From contig NC_014761.1 in the NCBI RefSeq assembly GCF_000183745.1, positions 1,612,001 through 1,676,000 of the forward strand: 64,000 nucleotides of DNA, given 5' to 3'. Below the pieces are notes generated by a model, which had not been told where the DNA came from, did not search any database, and was given only the letters and a program-made list of their open reading frames with translations. The DNA comes from Oceanithermus profundus DSM 14977. GTDB taxonomy: Bacteria > Deinococcota > Deinococci > Deinococcales > Marinithermaceae. A program made the position numbers and the translations under genes. Shown here piece after piece: positions 1 to 8,147 of this stretch; the stretch's first letter is position 1; each line of letters starts with the position of its first letter.

Positions 1-2097
1 GATGAACTCGGCCCAGCGGTCGCGCAGCCGCTCGCGCGCCTCGGCCTCCGTAAGCCGCTCCTCGCCGAAGCGGAAGACGCGCGCGGTGCGCCCCTCGCGC
101 TCACCGGCGTGGACGTGCACGGTCAGCTCCCCGAAACTCACCCCCGGGAAGAAGGTCAGGCGCTCGAAGCGGTCGGGCGTCATCCCCCAGCGGGCGAGCG
201 CGTCCGGGTCGGGGGCGCGCCCCTCGCGCTTCGCCTCGGCGAGCCGCTCGAGCGCCCGGTACCATTCGGGACGCTCGTCCTCGTCGGGGCGCAGGCCCTC
301 GCGGGCCTCGAGCCAGGAGCGGAAGCCGCAGCCGCCGTAGCTGCGCTCGAAACGGTAGACCTGGCTCAGGCCGCTGGGCGGGGGCAGCGGAACGCCCTCG
401 CGGGGGGCGCGGTACCCCGCGCCTTCGCGGGAGAGCGCCCGGCTCACCAGCGGCACCGGCCCCATGGGCCGGGGCTCGGCCGCGCCCACCAGGTCGCGCT
501 CGGGCTCGAGGGGCCGCCCCCCGTCGGCCTCCGGGTAGCTGATCACGACCTCGTCGGCCAGGGCCCGAAGGCTGCGCCACAGGTGCACGTCCCGCCCCCG
601 CAGGCGGCGCGGCAGCACCCCGCGTTCGGCATAGACCCGCGCGAAGACCTCGGACCAGGGGAGGCGCGCCTCCTCGGGGATGAAGTAGTCCTCACGCTCG
701 CCCAGGGTGTAGACCCCTTCGCTCGCGCCCAGGACGTAGGCCTTGCGGTAACGGCGGCCGCTGACCTCGCGGGGGCTGAGCAGGGCCACGCCCCCGGGCC
801 GGCGGGCGCGCAGGCGCACCCGCTCCAAGAGCCCCGCCCACCAGGCCCGGAAGCCCTCGGGGCCCCCGGCCTCGAGCGCCTCGCGGGCGCGCAGCAGGAA
901 GACCTCGCGCCAGCGGCTCTGTGCCAGCAGCGGACGCCCGTCCACGAGCCGCTCCGCCCAGGCGAGCAGGTGGGCGCGCCGCGCCGCCTCGTCGACGGGG
1001 GCGCCGGCGAGCGGGTCGAGGGAGGCGAGCACCTCCTCCAGCGCCGGCGCCAGGCGGCCGCCCTCGGCCTCGTCGAGCTGCCGGGCCAGCTTGCGGATCG
1101 CGTCCAGGCCGGCCAACCCCCGGGCCAGCGCCGCCCGCCCCAGCGGGGCCAGCTCCTCGAAGAGGAAGAGCCCCTCGGCCGTGGGGTGGTCGGGGAAGCG
1201 CAGCAGGTCGACCAGCAACTTGCCCGGCTCCTCCTCGCTGGGGGCGTGGTAGGTCTCGTCCATCAGGTAGAGGTCGTACTCCCGGGCCAGCATCTTGGTC
1301 GCCTCCAGGCGCTCGGGGGGGACGACGAGCGCGAGGTCGAGGGGCTCGAGCCCCTCGACCAGAAGGTCGCGCTTGAGGCCCGCCAGCACCCAACGCAGCT
1401 CGTGCACCGGGTTCTCGGCGCGCCAAACCTCGACGGCCGAAGGCAGCCGCGGCGGGTCCTCCGCGGGCCCCGGGGGCTCGGGGAGCGACGCCCAGACCTC
1501 GACGCCGGCCCGCTCCATCGCGGTCAGCAGCGAGAGCGCGAGCGGCGAGAGCTCCCAGAAACCGGCGGCGAAGAGCGCGTCGGTCTCGGGGCGCCAGGCG
1601 CCCTCCCCCACCAGGTCGGCGGCGAGCCGGGCCACGTCGTCGGGGTCCAGCGCCGCGCCCTTGGCCCGCTCGTAGGCGGCGTAGACGCGCTGCAGCCTAC
1701 GGGACTCCTCGTCGCCGACCGGCACCTCCGCGGGCGCGACCTCGAAGCGCTTGAGCTCCGCGATGGCCCGGGCGAAGAGGCGCGCTTCGCCGGGCGCGGG
1801 CATGCGCCCGCCCGCCAGCTCGCGCAGCGCCTCCCCCACCCGCGCCACCCGCAGGCCGGTCGAGAGAAAGGTTCCGGTGCGGCCGGCCTGGGCCAGCACC
1901 CGCTGGTGCACCTGCTGGAAGTGCACCGCCTCGGCCCCCAGGGTCGCGCCCCGGGCCGCGAGCCGCCGCAGTGCGAAGTTGCGGTTCGAGGGCAGCGTCA
2001 ACCACCACACGCGGCGCCTCTGGGCCGTCAGCTCGCGGGCGCGCTCCAGCATCCGCTCCGAAGCCCCGCCGTCCGCCGCGTCGATCAGCCAGTGCAT
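1..2097 (-). CDS. AddB/RexB-like nuclease-helicase family protein (3' end outside window)
   Basis: The first 699 codons are visible and the reading frame leaves the window at base 1 still open. The layout follows the AddB/RexB half of the AddAB recombination nuclease: an N-terminal region where a P-loop would sit (here ADGGASER, without the GxGKS pattern), then VHFQQVHQRVL, which resembles the AddB helicase fold, and near residue 590 the segment GLSQVYRFERSYGGCGFRSW, which resembles the entry to the AddB C-terminal nuclease domain. The predicted role is DNA end resection or repair together with an AddA partner, which is not visible here. The catalytic D-E-K residues would lie beyond the edge. 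Start ATG is chosen because a TAGAAT box stands 8 nt before it. Confidence 0.7.
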   Translation of the reverse strand, partial: MHWLIDAADGGASERMLERARELTAQRRRVWWLTLPSNRNFALRRLAARGATLGAEAVHFQQVHQRVLAQAGRTGTFLSTGLRVARVGEALRELAGGRMPAPGEARLFARAIAELKRFEVAPAEVPVGDEESRRLQRVYAAYERAKGAALDPDDVARLAADLVGEGAWRPETDALFAAGFWELSPLALSLLTAMERAGVEVWASLPEPPGPAEDPPRLPSAVEVWRAENPVHELRWVLAGLKRDLLVEGLEPLDLALVVPPERLEATKMLAREYDLYLMDETYHAPSEEEPGKLLVDLLRFPDHPTAEGLFLFEELAPLGRAALARGLAGLDAIRKLARQLDEAEGGRLAPALEEVLASLDPLAGAPVDEAARRAHLLAWAERLVDGRPLLAQSRWREVFLLRAREALEAGGPEGFRAWWAGLLERVRLRARRPGGVALLSPREVSGRRYRKAYVLGASEGVYTLGEREDYFIPEEARLPWSEVFARVYAERGVLPRRLRGRDVHLWRSLRALADEVVISYPEADGGRPLEPERDLVGAAEPRPMGPVPLVSRALSREGAGYRAPREGVPLPPPSGLSQVYRFERSYGGCGFRSWLEAREGLRPDEDERPEWYRALERLAEAKREGRAPDPDALARWGMTPDRFERLTFFPGVSFGELTVHVHAGEREGRTARVFRFGEERLTEAEARERLRDRWAEFI

Positions 2098-2105
2098 GCA
2101 CGAGC

Positions 2106-2111
2106 ATTCTA
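2106..2111 (-). promoter_or_regulatory. -10 box for the AddB-like gene (leaderless type)
   Basis: TAGAAT on the minus strand ends 8 nt before the ATG at 2097, with no Shine-Dalgarno sequence between. It is divergent from the peroxiredoxin promoter. Confidence 0.5.
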
Positions 2112-2150
2112 CGACGCCGCCCCGCCTCAGAAACAGCTAATAGTAATGAC

Positions 2151-2179
2151 TTGCACTAAAACGTGATTTGCGCTATCCT
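2151..2179 (+). promoter_or_regulatory. Sigma-A promoter of the 1-Cys peroxiredoxin gene
   Basis: TTGCAC (2151-2156), a 17-bp spacer and TATCCT (2174-2179). A Shine-Dalgarno GGAGG at 2187-2191 follows, 9 nt before the ATG. Confidence 0.7.
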
Positions 2180-2200
2180 ACCCCTTGGAGGTATACGGGT

Positions 2201-2860
2201 ATGGAAAACACGGAAAAAGTCGTCTCGCTTCCGCGGCTCAACGAACCGGCGCCTGACTTCGAGGCCAAGACCACCAAGGGCACGCTCAAGCTCTCGGACC
2301 TGAAGGGCAAGTGGGTGGTGCTGTTCAGTCACCCGGCGGACTTCACCCCGGTCTGCAGCACCGAGTTCCTGGGCTTCGCCAAGCGCGCGGACGAGTTCGC
2401 CCAGCGCAACGTGCAGCTCGTCGGTCTCTCGATCGACAGCATCTACAGCCACCTGGCCTGGATCAAGGACCTGGAGGACCTGACCGGCATCACCATCGAC
2501 TTCCCGGTGATCGCCGACCTGGACATGAAGGTCTCCAGCCTCTACGGCATGGTGCACCCCGCCGCGGCCGACACCGCCGCCGTGCGCACCGTCTTCGTCA
2601 TCGACGACAAGGGCATCCTGCGCGCGATGCTCTACTACCCGCTGACCAACGGCCGCAACATCGACGAGGTGCTGCGCTTGGTGGACGCGCTGCAGTTCAC
2701 CGACAAGACCGGCCTGGCCACCCCGGCCGACTGGCGTCCGGGCGAGTCGGCGATCGTGCCGCCTCCGGGCACCATCGACGACATCAAGGCCGACGAAGCG
2801 AAGAAGGACGAGTACGTCGAGTTCAAGCGCTGGTACCTGCGCTACAAGAAGGTCTCGTAG
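2201..2860 (+). CDS. 1-Cys peroxiredoxin (Prx6 family)
   Basis: 219 aa, the usual length for Prx6-type peroxiredoxins, which reduce H2O2 and organic peroxides through one peroxidatic cysteine. The signature PADFTPVC runs to Cys52, with Pro45 and Thr49 in their conserved places, and RTVFVIDDKG supplies the conserved Arg. The C-terminal arm (PADWRPGESAIVPPPG...EYVEFKRWYLRYKKV) is typical of the family and makes the dimer contact. An upstream in-frame ATG at 2168 is rejected because it overlaps the promoter; the ATG at 2201 has GGAGG 9 nt upstream. The gene is monocistronic, with its own promoter and terminator. Likely cytosolic. Confidence 0.95.
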   Translation: MENTEKVVSLPRLNEPAPDFEAKTTKGTLKLSDLKGKWVVLFSHPADFTPVCSTEFLGFAKRADEFAQRNVQLVGLSIDSIYSHLAWIKDLEDLTGITIDFPVIADLDMKVSSLYGMVHPAAADTAAVRTVFVIDDKGILRAMLYYPLTNGRNIDEVLRLVDALQFTDKTGLATPADWRPGESAIVPPPGTIDDIKADEAKKDEYVEFKRWYLRYKKVS

Positions 2861-2877
2861 CCGCCGCTCGAAGGACG

Positions 2878-2910
2878 GGCCGCCGCGCAAAGCGCGGCGG
2901 CCTTCTTCTT
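2878..2910 (+). terminator. Rho-independent terminator of the peroxiredoxin gene
   Basis: An 11-bp perfect stem GGCCGCCGCGC / GCGCGGCGGCC with an AAA loop is followed by TTCTTCTT, 17 bp after the stop codon. Confidence 0.85.
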
Positions 2911-2921
2911 GACCGGTCCCG

Positions 2922-4103
2922 TCAGGAGACGAGGCTGCGCTCGACGCGCGCGAGGGCCTGCTCCAGGTCCTCGGTCAGGTCGCGCGGGTCCTCGATCCCC
3001 ACCGAGAGCCGCACCAGCCCGGGGGTGATCCCCTGGCGCTCGAGCACCTCGGGCGGCAGTAGCTCGTGGGTGGTGCTCGCCGGGTGGGTGGCCAGCGACT
3101 CGACGTCGCCCAGGGAGACCGCCTGGGTGAAGAGCTCGAGGCCGTCGAGGAAGACGCGGGCCGCGTCGAAGCCGCCGTGCAGCTCGAGGGCCACCATCCC
3201 GCCGTAGCGGTCCATCTGCCGCGCGGCGACCTCGTGCCCGGGGTGCTGGGGCAGCCCAGGGTAGTAGACCCGGGCCACCGCCGGGTGGCGGGCCAGGTAG
3301 GCGGCCACGGCCTCGGCGCCGTCGCAGTGGGCCTCCATGCGGAGCGCCAGCGTCTTGATTCCCCGCATGAAGAGGAAGGCGTCCTCGGGGCTCATCGCCC
3401 CGCCGACGTGGCGCAGACCGTGCATCCGCAGCTCCTGCATCATCTCCCCGGGCCCCGCGACCACGCCGCCGATCGCGTCGCCGTGGCCCCCCAGGTACTT
3501 GGTCGCCGAGTGCACCACCACGTCCAGCCCGAACTCGAGCGGCCGCGTCAGGTAGGGGGTGGCGAAGGTGTTGTCGGCGACGGTCAGCACCCCGTGCGCG
3601 CGCCCCACCTCGCCGACCTGCGCCAGGTCGTGGATGCGCAGCGTCGGGTTCGTGGGCGTCTCCACGTAGAGCATCCGGGTCTTGGGGCCCACCCACGCCG
3701 CGGGCGGCTCCTCGGAAACGTCGCGCACCTGAATGCCGAAACGCGCGAGCGTCTCCAGGAAGAGCCCCTCGGTGCCGCCGTAGAGGGGGCCGAGGAAGGC
3801 CAGCTCGTCGCCCGGCTGCAGGAAGGTCAGGGTCAGCGCCGCGATCGCCGCCATGCCGCTGGCGAAGGCCACCGCGTCCTCGGCGCCCTCGAGGCTCGCC
3901 AGCTTCTCTTCGAACACCCGCACCGTGGGGTTGCCGATGCGGGTGTAGACGTAGCCGGACTCTTCGCCCGCGAACATTCGCGCGCCGCGGTCGAAGGATC
4001 CGTACGCGAACGTGGACGTGCGGTACACGGGGGTGACGTGGGCCCCGGTGGCGGGGTCGGGCCGCGAACCCACGTGCAGCGCACGGGTACGGAAACGTTT
4101 CAT
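2922..4103 (-). CDS. Cys/Met metabolism PLP-dependent enzyme (cystathionine gamma-synthase/lyase or O-acetylhomoserine sulfhydrylase type)
   Basis: 393 aa, the normal size for the trans-sulfuration family. PLP-binding features are present: the Schiff-base lysine in SATKYLGGHGD (Lys202), the ring-nitrogen aspartate in VADNTFATPYL (Asp177), the YVYTRIGNPT motif near residue 53, and the conserved SLG...THPAST...S(V)GIED C-terminal segment. The family works on sulphur amino acids (cystathionine, homocysteine, methionine or O-acylhomoserine). The sequence alone does not separate gamma-synthase, gamma-lyase and sulfhydrylase. A Shine-Dalgarno GAAAGGA lies 7 nt before the ATG. It is divergent from the methyltransferase gene, and a minus-strand TACAAT at 4143-4148 could be its -10 box. 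Confidence 0.9.
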   Translation of the reverse strand: MKRFRTRALHVGSRPDPATGAHVTPVYRTSTFAYGSFDRGARMFAGEESGYVYTRIGNPTVRVFEEKLASLEGAEDAVAFASGMAAIAALTLTFLQPGDELAFLGPLYGGTEGLFLETLARFGIQVRDVSEEPPAAWVGPKTRMLYVETPTNPTLRIHDLAQVGEVGRAHGVLTVADNTFATPYLTRPLEFGLDVVVHSATKYLGGHGDAIGGVVAGPGEMMQELRMHGLRHVGGAMSPEDAFLFMRGIKTLALRMEAHCDGAEAVAAYLARHPAVARVYYPGLPQHPGHEVAARQMDRYGGMVALELHGGFDAARVFLDGLELFTQAVSLGDVESLATHPASTTHELLPPEVLERQGITPGLVRLSVGIEDPRDLTEDLEQALARVERSLVS

Positions 4104-4154
4104 GCTCGGTCCTTTCTCCCCAAAGGGGGGTGCTATGGTTCCATTGTACCGCCG

Positions 4155-4160
4155 TAGACT
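4155..4160 (+). promoter_or_regulatory. -10 box for the methyltransferase gene (leaderless type)
   Basis: TAGACT lies 7 nt before the GTG at 4168. This is the main reason for preferring GTG over the in-frame ATG at 4135, which would lie upstream of the transcription start. Confidence 0.55.
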
Positions 4161-4167
4161 GGGGGGC

Positions 4168-4902
4168 GTGGAACCGCACCCGCCGTTCTCGATCCTCGCC
4201 CGGGTCTACGACCACCTCATGGAAGACGTCCCCTACGAGGGATGGGCGCGCTTCGTGCTCGCGGTGCTGGGGGGCGAGGGCTGCTTCCCGCGCAGCGTGC
4301 TCGAGCTGGGGGTGGGGACGGGCCGCGCCCTCGAGCCCTTCGTGGCCCGCGGCCTCGAGGCCGCGGGGGTGGACGTCTCCGCGGAGATGCTCGCCCGCGC
4401 CCGCGCCAAGCTGCCGGGGGTGTGGTTCGAGCGCGCCGACGTGCGCGGCTTCGACCTGAGGCGCCGCTTCGACCTCGTCTACTCCGCCTTCGACAGCCTC
4501 AACAACCTCACCGAACCCGCGGACCTGGAGGCGGCCTTCCGCACCGCCCTGCGGCACCTCCACGCCGGGGGCTGGCTCGCCGCCGACCTGAACACCCCCG
4601 AGGGCCTGCGCGAGCTCTGGCGCGAGGAGGTCTGGGAGGAGGACGGCGTCCGCCTCGTCTACGGCTACGACCCCGAAACCCGCCTGGGCCGGCTCGAAGC
4701 CTGGGTGGGGGAAGAGGTCGAGGTGCACCTGGAGCGCGGCTACGAGCCCGAAGAGGTTAGGGCGATGCTGGAGCGGCTGGGTTACGGCCCCGTCTTCTGC
4801 CTCACCTACCCCGGCGGCCGCACCCCCGACCCGCTGACCGACCGCTTCTGGGTCTTCGCCCGCGCCCCCGAGGCTCACCCAGCTCAAGCGGGTTCGGCGT
4901 AG
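4168..4902 (+). CDS. Class I SAM-dependent methyltransferase
   Basis: 244 aa from the GTG. SAM-binding motif I is VLELGVGTGRALEPF (about residues 46-60), followed by the acidic loop GVDVSAEML and the motif FDLVYSAFDSLNNLTEPADL typical of Methyltransf_25-type enzymes. The substrate cannot be told. N-terminal sequence FSILARVYDHLMEDVPYEGWARF is common in Thermales and Bacillota copies of this family. The in-frame ATG at 4135 is an alternative start giving 11 more residues. The stop codon overlaps the -10 box of the following membrane-protein gene. Confidence 0.85.
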   Translation: MEPHPPFSILARVYDHLMEDVPYEGWARFVLAVLGGEGCFPRSVLELGVGTGRALEPFVARGLEAAGVDVSAEMLARARAKLPGVWFERADVRGFDLRRRFDLVYSAFDSLNNLTEPADLEAAFRTALRHLHAGGWLAADLNTPEGLRELWREEVWEEDGVRLVYGYDPETRLGRLEAWVGEEVEVHLERGYEPEEVRAMLERLGYGPVFCLTYPGGRTPDPLTDRFWVFARAPEAHPAQAGSA

Positions 4903-4905
4903 GCT
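4900..4905 (+). promoter_or_regulatory. -10 box for the hemolysin III-type gene (leaderless type)
   Basis: TAGGCT begins with the stop codon TAG of the methyltransferase gene and ends 6 nt before the GTG at 4912. Confidence 0.5.
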
Positions 4906-4911
4906 CGAAGG

Positions 4912-5544
4912 GTGAAGACCCCGCGCGAACCCGTCAACACCTACACCCACGCCGCCGGTGCGCTGCTGGCCCTCGCGGCGCTGGCCTGGCTGGTGGCGCT
5001 GGCCTGGCCCGATCCCCGTCTGGTGGCGGGGGCCGTCGTCTTCGGCGTGACCATGTTCCTGATGTACGCCGCCAGCGCCGGCTACCACGCCGCGCGCCTG
5101 GGGGAGCGCGGCCTCGCCTGGTTGCGCAAGCTCGACCACGCGGCCATCTTCCTCTTCATCGCCGGGTCGTACACCCCGGTGCTGCTCACCCGCCTCGACG
5201 GCGTCGCGCGCTGGGGCTGGCTCGGCCTCGTCTGGGGGCTGGCGGCGCTCGGCATCGCCCTCAAGCTCTGGAAGATGACCGCACCCCGCTGGCTCTCGAC
5301 GCTCTCCTACCTGGGCCTGGGCTGGCTCGCGGTCTTCCTGGTGCCCCAGCTGCAGCTGCCGCCGGCGGCCCTGGGCTGGCTGCTCGCCAGCGGCGCGCTC
5401 TACTCGGTGGGCGCGCTGGTCTACGCGCTCAAGCGGCCCAACTTCCGCGGCTTCGGTTTTCATGAGCTGTGGCACCTCTTCGTACTCGGGGGCAGCGCCA
5501 CGATGTTCGCCGCCGTCTGGGTTCTGTTCGCCGCCAGCAGCTAG
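4912..5544 (+). CDS. Hemolysin III / PAQR-like membrane protein
   Basis: 210 aa with about seven hydrophobic segments. Diagnostic motifs of the hemolysin III (YqfA/PAQR) family are the N-terminal EPVNTYTHAAGALLA, SAGYHAARLGERGLAWLRKLDHAAIFLFIAGSYTP in the middle, and FHELWHLFVLGGSA near the C-terminus. The His/Asp residues of these motifs form the metal site in PAQR proteins, suggesting a zinc-dependent membrane hydrolase-like fold. The bacterial role is not well established and the hemolysin name is historical. Start GTG lies 6 nt after a TAGGCT box. No clear terminator follows. Confidence 0.9.
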   Translation: MKTPREPVNTYTHAAGALLALAALAWLVALAWPDPRLVAGAVVFGVTMFLMYAASAGYHAARLGERGLAWLRKLDHAAIFLFIAGSYTPVLLTRLDGVARWGWLGLVWGLAALGIALKLWKMTAPRWLSTLSYLGLGWLAVFLVPQLQLPPAALGWLLASGALYSVGALVYALKRPNFRGFGFHELWHLFVLGGSATMFAAVWVLFAASS

Positions 5545-5553
5545 CCCGCCGGC

Positions 5554-5582
5554 TTGACGGTTTTCATAAATGAGTGTATTCT
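5554..5582 (+). promoter_or_regulatory. Sigma-A promoter of the two-component operon
   Basis: TTGACG (5554-5559), 17-bp spacer, TATTCT (5577-5582). A second possible -10, TATACC at 5618-5623, ends 6 nt before the ATG at 5630. Confidence 0.6.
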
Positions 5583-5595
5583 TAAGATATACGCC

Positions 5596-5613
5596 ACTTT
5601 CTCATGAGAAAGT
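5596..5613. promoter_or_regulatory. 18-bp perfect palindrome, candidate operator
   Basis: ACTTTCTCATGAGAAAGT is a perfect dyad between the strong promoter and the response-regulator start. It may be an operator, perhaps autoregulatory, or an mRNA leader hairpin. Confidence 0.5.
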
Positions 5614-5629
5614 AGGCTATACCTAAACC

Positions 5630-6337
5630 ATGATGGAACACGACTACGAAGCCAGCGAACACATGGACGGACCGCTGATCCTCATCGTCGAAGACGAGAA
5701 GGACATCGCCCGCTTCATCGAGCTCGAGCTCCAGGCCGAGGGTTACCGCACCGAGGTGGCGTACGACGGCATCACCGGCCTCTCCAAGTTCCGCGAGACC
5801 AGCCCCAACCTGGTCATCCTCGACCTGATGCTGCCGGTCATGGACGGCCTCGAGGTGGCGCGGCGCATCCGCAAGACCTCGAACATCCCCATCCTCATCC
5901 TCACCGCCAAGGACGCCGTCACCGACAAGGTCGAGGGCCTCGACGCCGGCGCCGACGACTACCTGGTCAAGCCCTTCTCCATCGAGGAGCTGCTCGCCCG
6001 GGTGCGCGCCCACCTGCGCCGGGTCACCCCGGCGATCACCGGCGAGATCCGCGTCGCCGACCTGATCATCAACCTCGAGGGGCGCGAGGTCTTCCGCGGC
6101 GGCCGCCGCATCGAGCTTTCCAACAAGGAGTTCGAGCTGCTCGAGCTGCTCGCCCGCAGCCCCGGCAAGGTCTTCAGCCGCTTCGAGATCGAGGAAAAGG
6201 TCTGGCCCGGCTACCAGGGCGGCTCCAACGTGGTCGACGTCTACATCGGCTACCTGCGCAAGAAGCTCGAGGCCGAAGGCGAGCGCCGGCTGATCCACAC
6301 CGTGCGCGGCGTCGGCTACGTGCTGCGCGAGGACTGA
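5630..6337 (+). CDS. OmpR/PhoB-family response regulator
   Basis: 235 aa. Receiver domain at about residues 15-130: acidic pair Glu21/Asp22, phosphoacceptor Asp65 in VILDLMLP, switch Thr in LILTAKD, and Lys114 in YLVKPFS. The winged-helix DNA-binding domain covers about residues 138-233 with [17 protein letters not shown] and the wing [11 protein letters not shown]. It acts as a transcription regulator phosphorylated by the histidine kinase encoded 46 bp downstream. The N-terminus carries a roughly 14-residue extension before the receiver; internal ATGs at 5633 and 5663 are alternative starts. A palindrome and promoter lie just upstream. Confidence 0.95.
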   Translation: MMEHDYEASEHMDGPLILIVEDEKDIARFIELELQAEGYRTEVAYDGITGLSKFRETSPNLVILDLMLPVMDGLEVARRIRKTSNIPILILTAKDAVTDKVEGLDAGADDYLVKPFSIEELLARVRAHLRRVTPAITGEIRVADLIINLEGREVFRGGRRIELSNKEFELLELLARSPGKVFSRFEIEEKVWPGYQGGSNVVDVYIGYLRKKLEAEGERRLIHTVRGVGYVLRED

Positions 6338-6383
6338 TCCCCACTCCCCGAGGAAAGGTGGCGAGCGGCCCCGGCCATACCCC

Positions 6384-7820
6384 GTGAACCTGCGCACCCG
6401 CATCACCCTCCTCACGCTGCTGGTGCTCTCGCTGTCGCTGCTCGTCATCGGGGCCAGCGTCTACGCGCTGCTGCAGCGCTACCTCTACCAGACGCTGCGG
6501 GCCGAGCTGCAGGACGCGATGGCCCAGGTGATCCAGCAGTACGAGATCGAGTTCAGCATCGGCTCGCGCTCGGGGGTGCTCAACAAGGTGCTGCCGCCTT
6601 CGGTCTACGGCGAGATCGACCTGCTCATCCCCAGCCACCCGACGCCGGAGTCGTTCACCAACGAGGTGATCGCGGCGACGAGCCGCACCCTGGGCCAGCG
6701 CCTCCTCCTGACCCCGAACGACTACGCCCAGCTCCTGCAGAAGGGCGAGGTCTGGGCCACCGCTCAGCTGCCGCAGGGCGACCGACCGCCGCTGCGGCTG
6801 CTCGTCTACGGCGTCCTCGTCAAAGCGCCCACGGCGCCTTTGAACCTGGAGACCTGGGTGGCCATCTTCGTGGCCAAACCGCTGCGGCCGCTCGAGTCCA
6901 CCCTCGCCGAGCTCTCGCGCGTCTTCCTCTTCACCTCGATCTTCGTCCTCACCCTGGGGGGCGTGCTCACCTACCTGCTGGTGGCGCGCACCCTGGAACC
7001 GCTCGAGGCCATCGCCCAGAAGGCCGAGGAGGTGAGCATCAAGGGGCGCACCCGCCTGCCCGAGCCCGAGACCCACGACGAGGTCTCGGCGCTGGCGCGC
7101 GCGCTCAACCGCATGCTCGAGCGGCTGGAGCACGCCTTCCAGACGCAGAGCCGCTTCCTCGCCGACGCCTCCCACGAGCTGCGCACCCCCATCACCGCGA
7201 TCCTGGGGCACGTCGGCTACCTGCTGCGGCGCACCCCGGTCAACGAGGTGCAGCGCGAGAGCCTGGAGACGATCCGGCGGGAAGGCGAGCGCATGACCAA
7301 GCTCGTCACCGACCTGCTCGAGCTGGCCGGCAGCGAAGGGGGCTGGCGCTTCGAGGTGCGCCCCGTCGAGCTGCGCGGCCTGCTGCAGGAGATCGCCAGC
7401 GAGTACGCCCCCACCTTCGAGGGCGAGATCGTCCTCGAGGCGCCCGACGAGGTCTGGGTGGAGGGGGACGACGAACGCCTGCACCAGGTCTTCGCCAACC
7501 TGATCGCGAACGCGGTGAAGGCCGGGGCCACCCGCATCACGCTGCGGGTGCGGCGGCCGCCGGGCCGGGTGATCGTGCAGGTGAGCGACAACGGCCCCGG
7601 CATTCCGCCGGAGCACCTGCCCCACCTCTTCGAACGCTTCTACCGGGTGGACAAGGCGCGCGACCGCGCCGCGGGCGGCTCGGGCCTGGGGCTGGCCATC
7701 GTCAAGGCCATCGTCGAGGCCCTGGGCGGCGAGGTCTGGGTGGAGTCGCAGGTGGGCGAGGGCACCACCTTCAGTGTTTCTTTAAAGCACGCAGCAGCTC
7801 CGCCGCCTCATCTGCGCTGA
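6384..7820 (+). CDS. Membrane sensor histidine kinase
   Basis: 478 aa from GTG. A membrane helix (about residues 7-30), an extracytoplasmic domain of about 140 residues, a second helix near residues 175-205, then a HAMP-like linker. The H-box FLADASHELRTPIT places the phospho-histidine at His264. The ATPase domain has the N-box NLIANAVKAG, G1 DNGPGIPPEH, the F-box LFERFYRVDKA and G2 GGSGLGLAI. It is the partner of the OmpR-type regulator immediately upstream. The last 50 bp overlap the end of the convergent DUF2089 gene, so the two mRNAs would be complementary at their 3' ends. Confidence 0.95.
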   Translation: MNLRTRITLLTLLVLSLSLLVIGASVYALLQRYLYQTLRAELQDAMAQVIQQYEIEFSIGSRSGVLNKVLPPSVYGEIDLLIPSHPTPESFTNEVIAATSRTLGQRLLLTPNDYAQLLQKGEVWATAQLPQGDRPPLRLLVYGVLVKAPTAPLNLETWVAIFVAKPLRPLESTLAELSRVFLFTSIFVLTLGGVLTYLLVARTLEPLEAIAQKAEEVSIKGRTRLPEPETHDEVSALARALNRMLERLEHAFQTQSRFLADASHELRTPITAILGHVGYLLRRTPVNEVQRESLETIRREGERMTKLVTDLLELAGSEGGWRFEVRPVELRGLLQEIASEYAPTFEGEIVLEAPDEVWVEGDDERLHQVFANLIANAVKAGATRITLRVRRPPGRVIVQVSDNGPGIPPEHLPHLFERFYRVDKARDRAAGGSGLGLAIVKAIVEALGGEVWVESQVGEGTTFSVSLKHAAAPPPHLR

Positions 7821-8139
7821 TCTCGCCCTTCTCCAGCTGTTCGAGCACCCGCGCCCGCTCCACGGACACGTCGGAACCCGCCTCCGCCTCGTACCCGAGG
7901 ACCCGCAGCAGGGTCTCGAAGCGCGCCCGCACCGTGGGGTAGCTGACGCCGAGGATGCGCTCCATCTCCTTGAGGTTGCCCCGGGTCTTGACGAAGAGGC
8001 GCAGGATCTCGAGCTGTTCCGGGGGCAGCGCGGCGAACTCGTTGACGGCGAAACGCCCCTCGATGCGGGTCTGGCAGCTGGGGCAGGCCAGTCCCGTCAC
8101 CTCCAGGCGCGCGTGGCAGACGGGGCATTCGTAGGGCAT
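7771..8139 (-). CDS. DUF2089 protein: zinc ribbon, HTH and C-terminal SHOCT-like motif
   Basis: 122 aa. The N-terminus MPYECPVCHARLEVTGLACP holds CxxC pairs of a zinc ribbon, followed by an HTH-like region GNLKEMERILGVSYPTVRAR, as in DUF2089 proteins, usually annotated as transcription regulators. The last 24 residues VLEQLEKGEISADEAAELLR resemble the SHOCT-like motif in the two genes further upstream in the operon. The ATG at 8139 is chosen; a GTG at 8151 overlapping the previous stop (GTGA) would add four residues. This is the last gene of the operon. The inferred role is regulator of its own operon. It overlaps the histidine kinase gene by 50 bp on the opposite strand. Confidence 0.8.
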   Translation of the reverse strand: MPYECPVCHARLEVTGLACPSCQTRIEGRFAVNEFAALPPEQLEILRLFVKTRGNLKEMERILGVSYPTVRARFETLLRVLGYEAEAGSDVSVERARVLEQLEKGEISADEAAELLRALKKH

Positions 8140-8147
8140 GAGCGGTT

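Noticed and set aside
109-2166. 685-codon plus-strand open frame opposite the AddB-like gene
   Set aside because: Composition is low-complexity Arg/Gly/Ala/Pro without any domain; it mirrors the real minus-strand gene, a usual effect of high G+C DNA.
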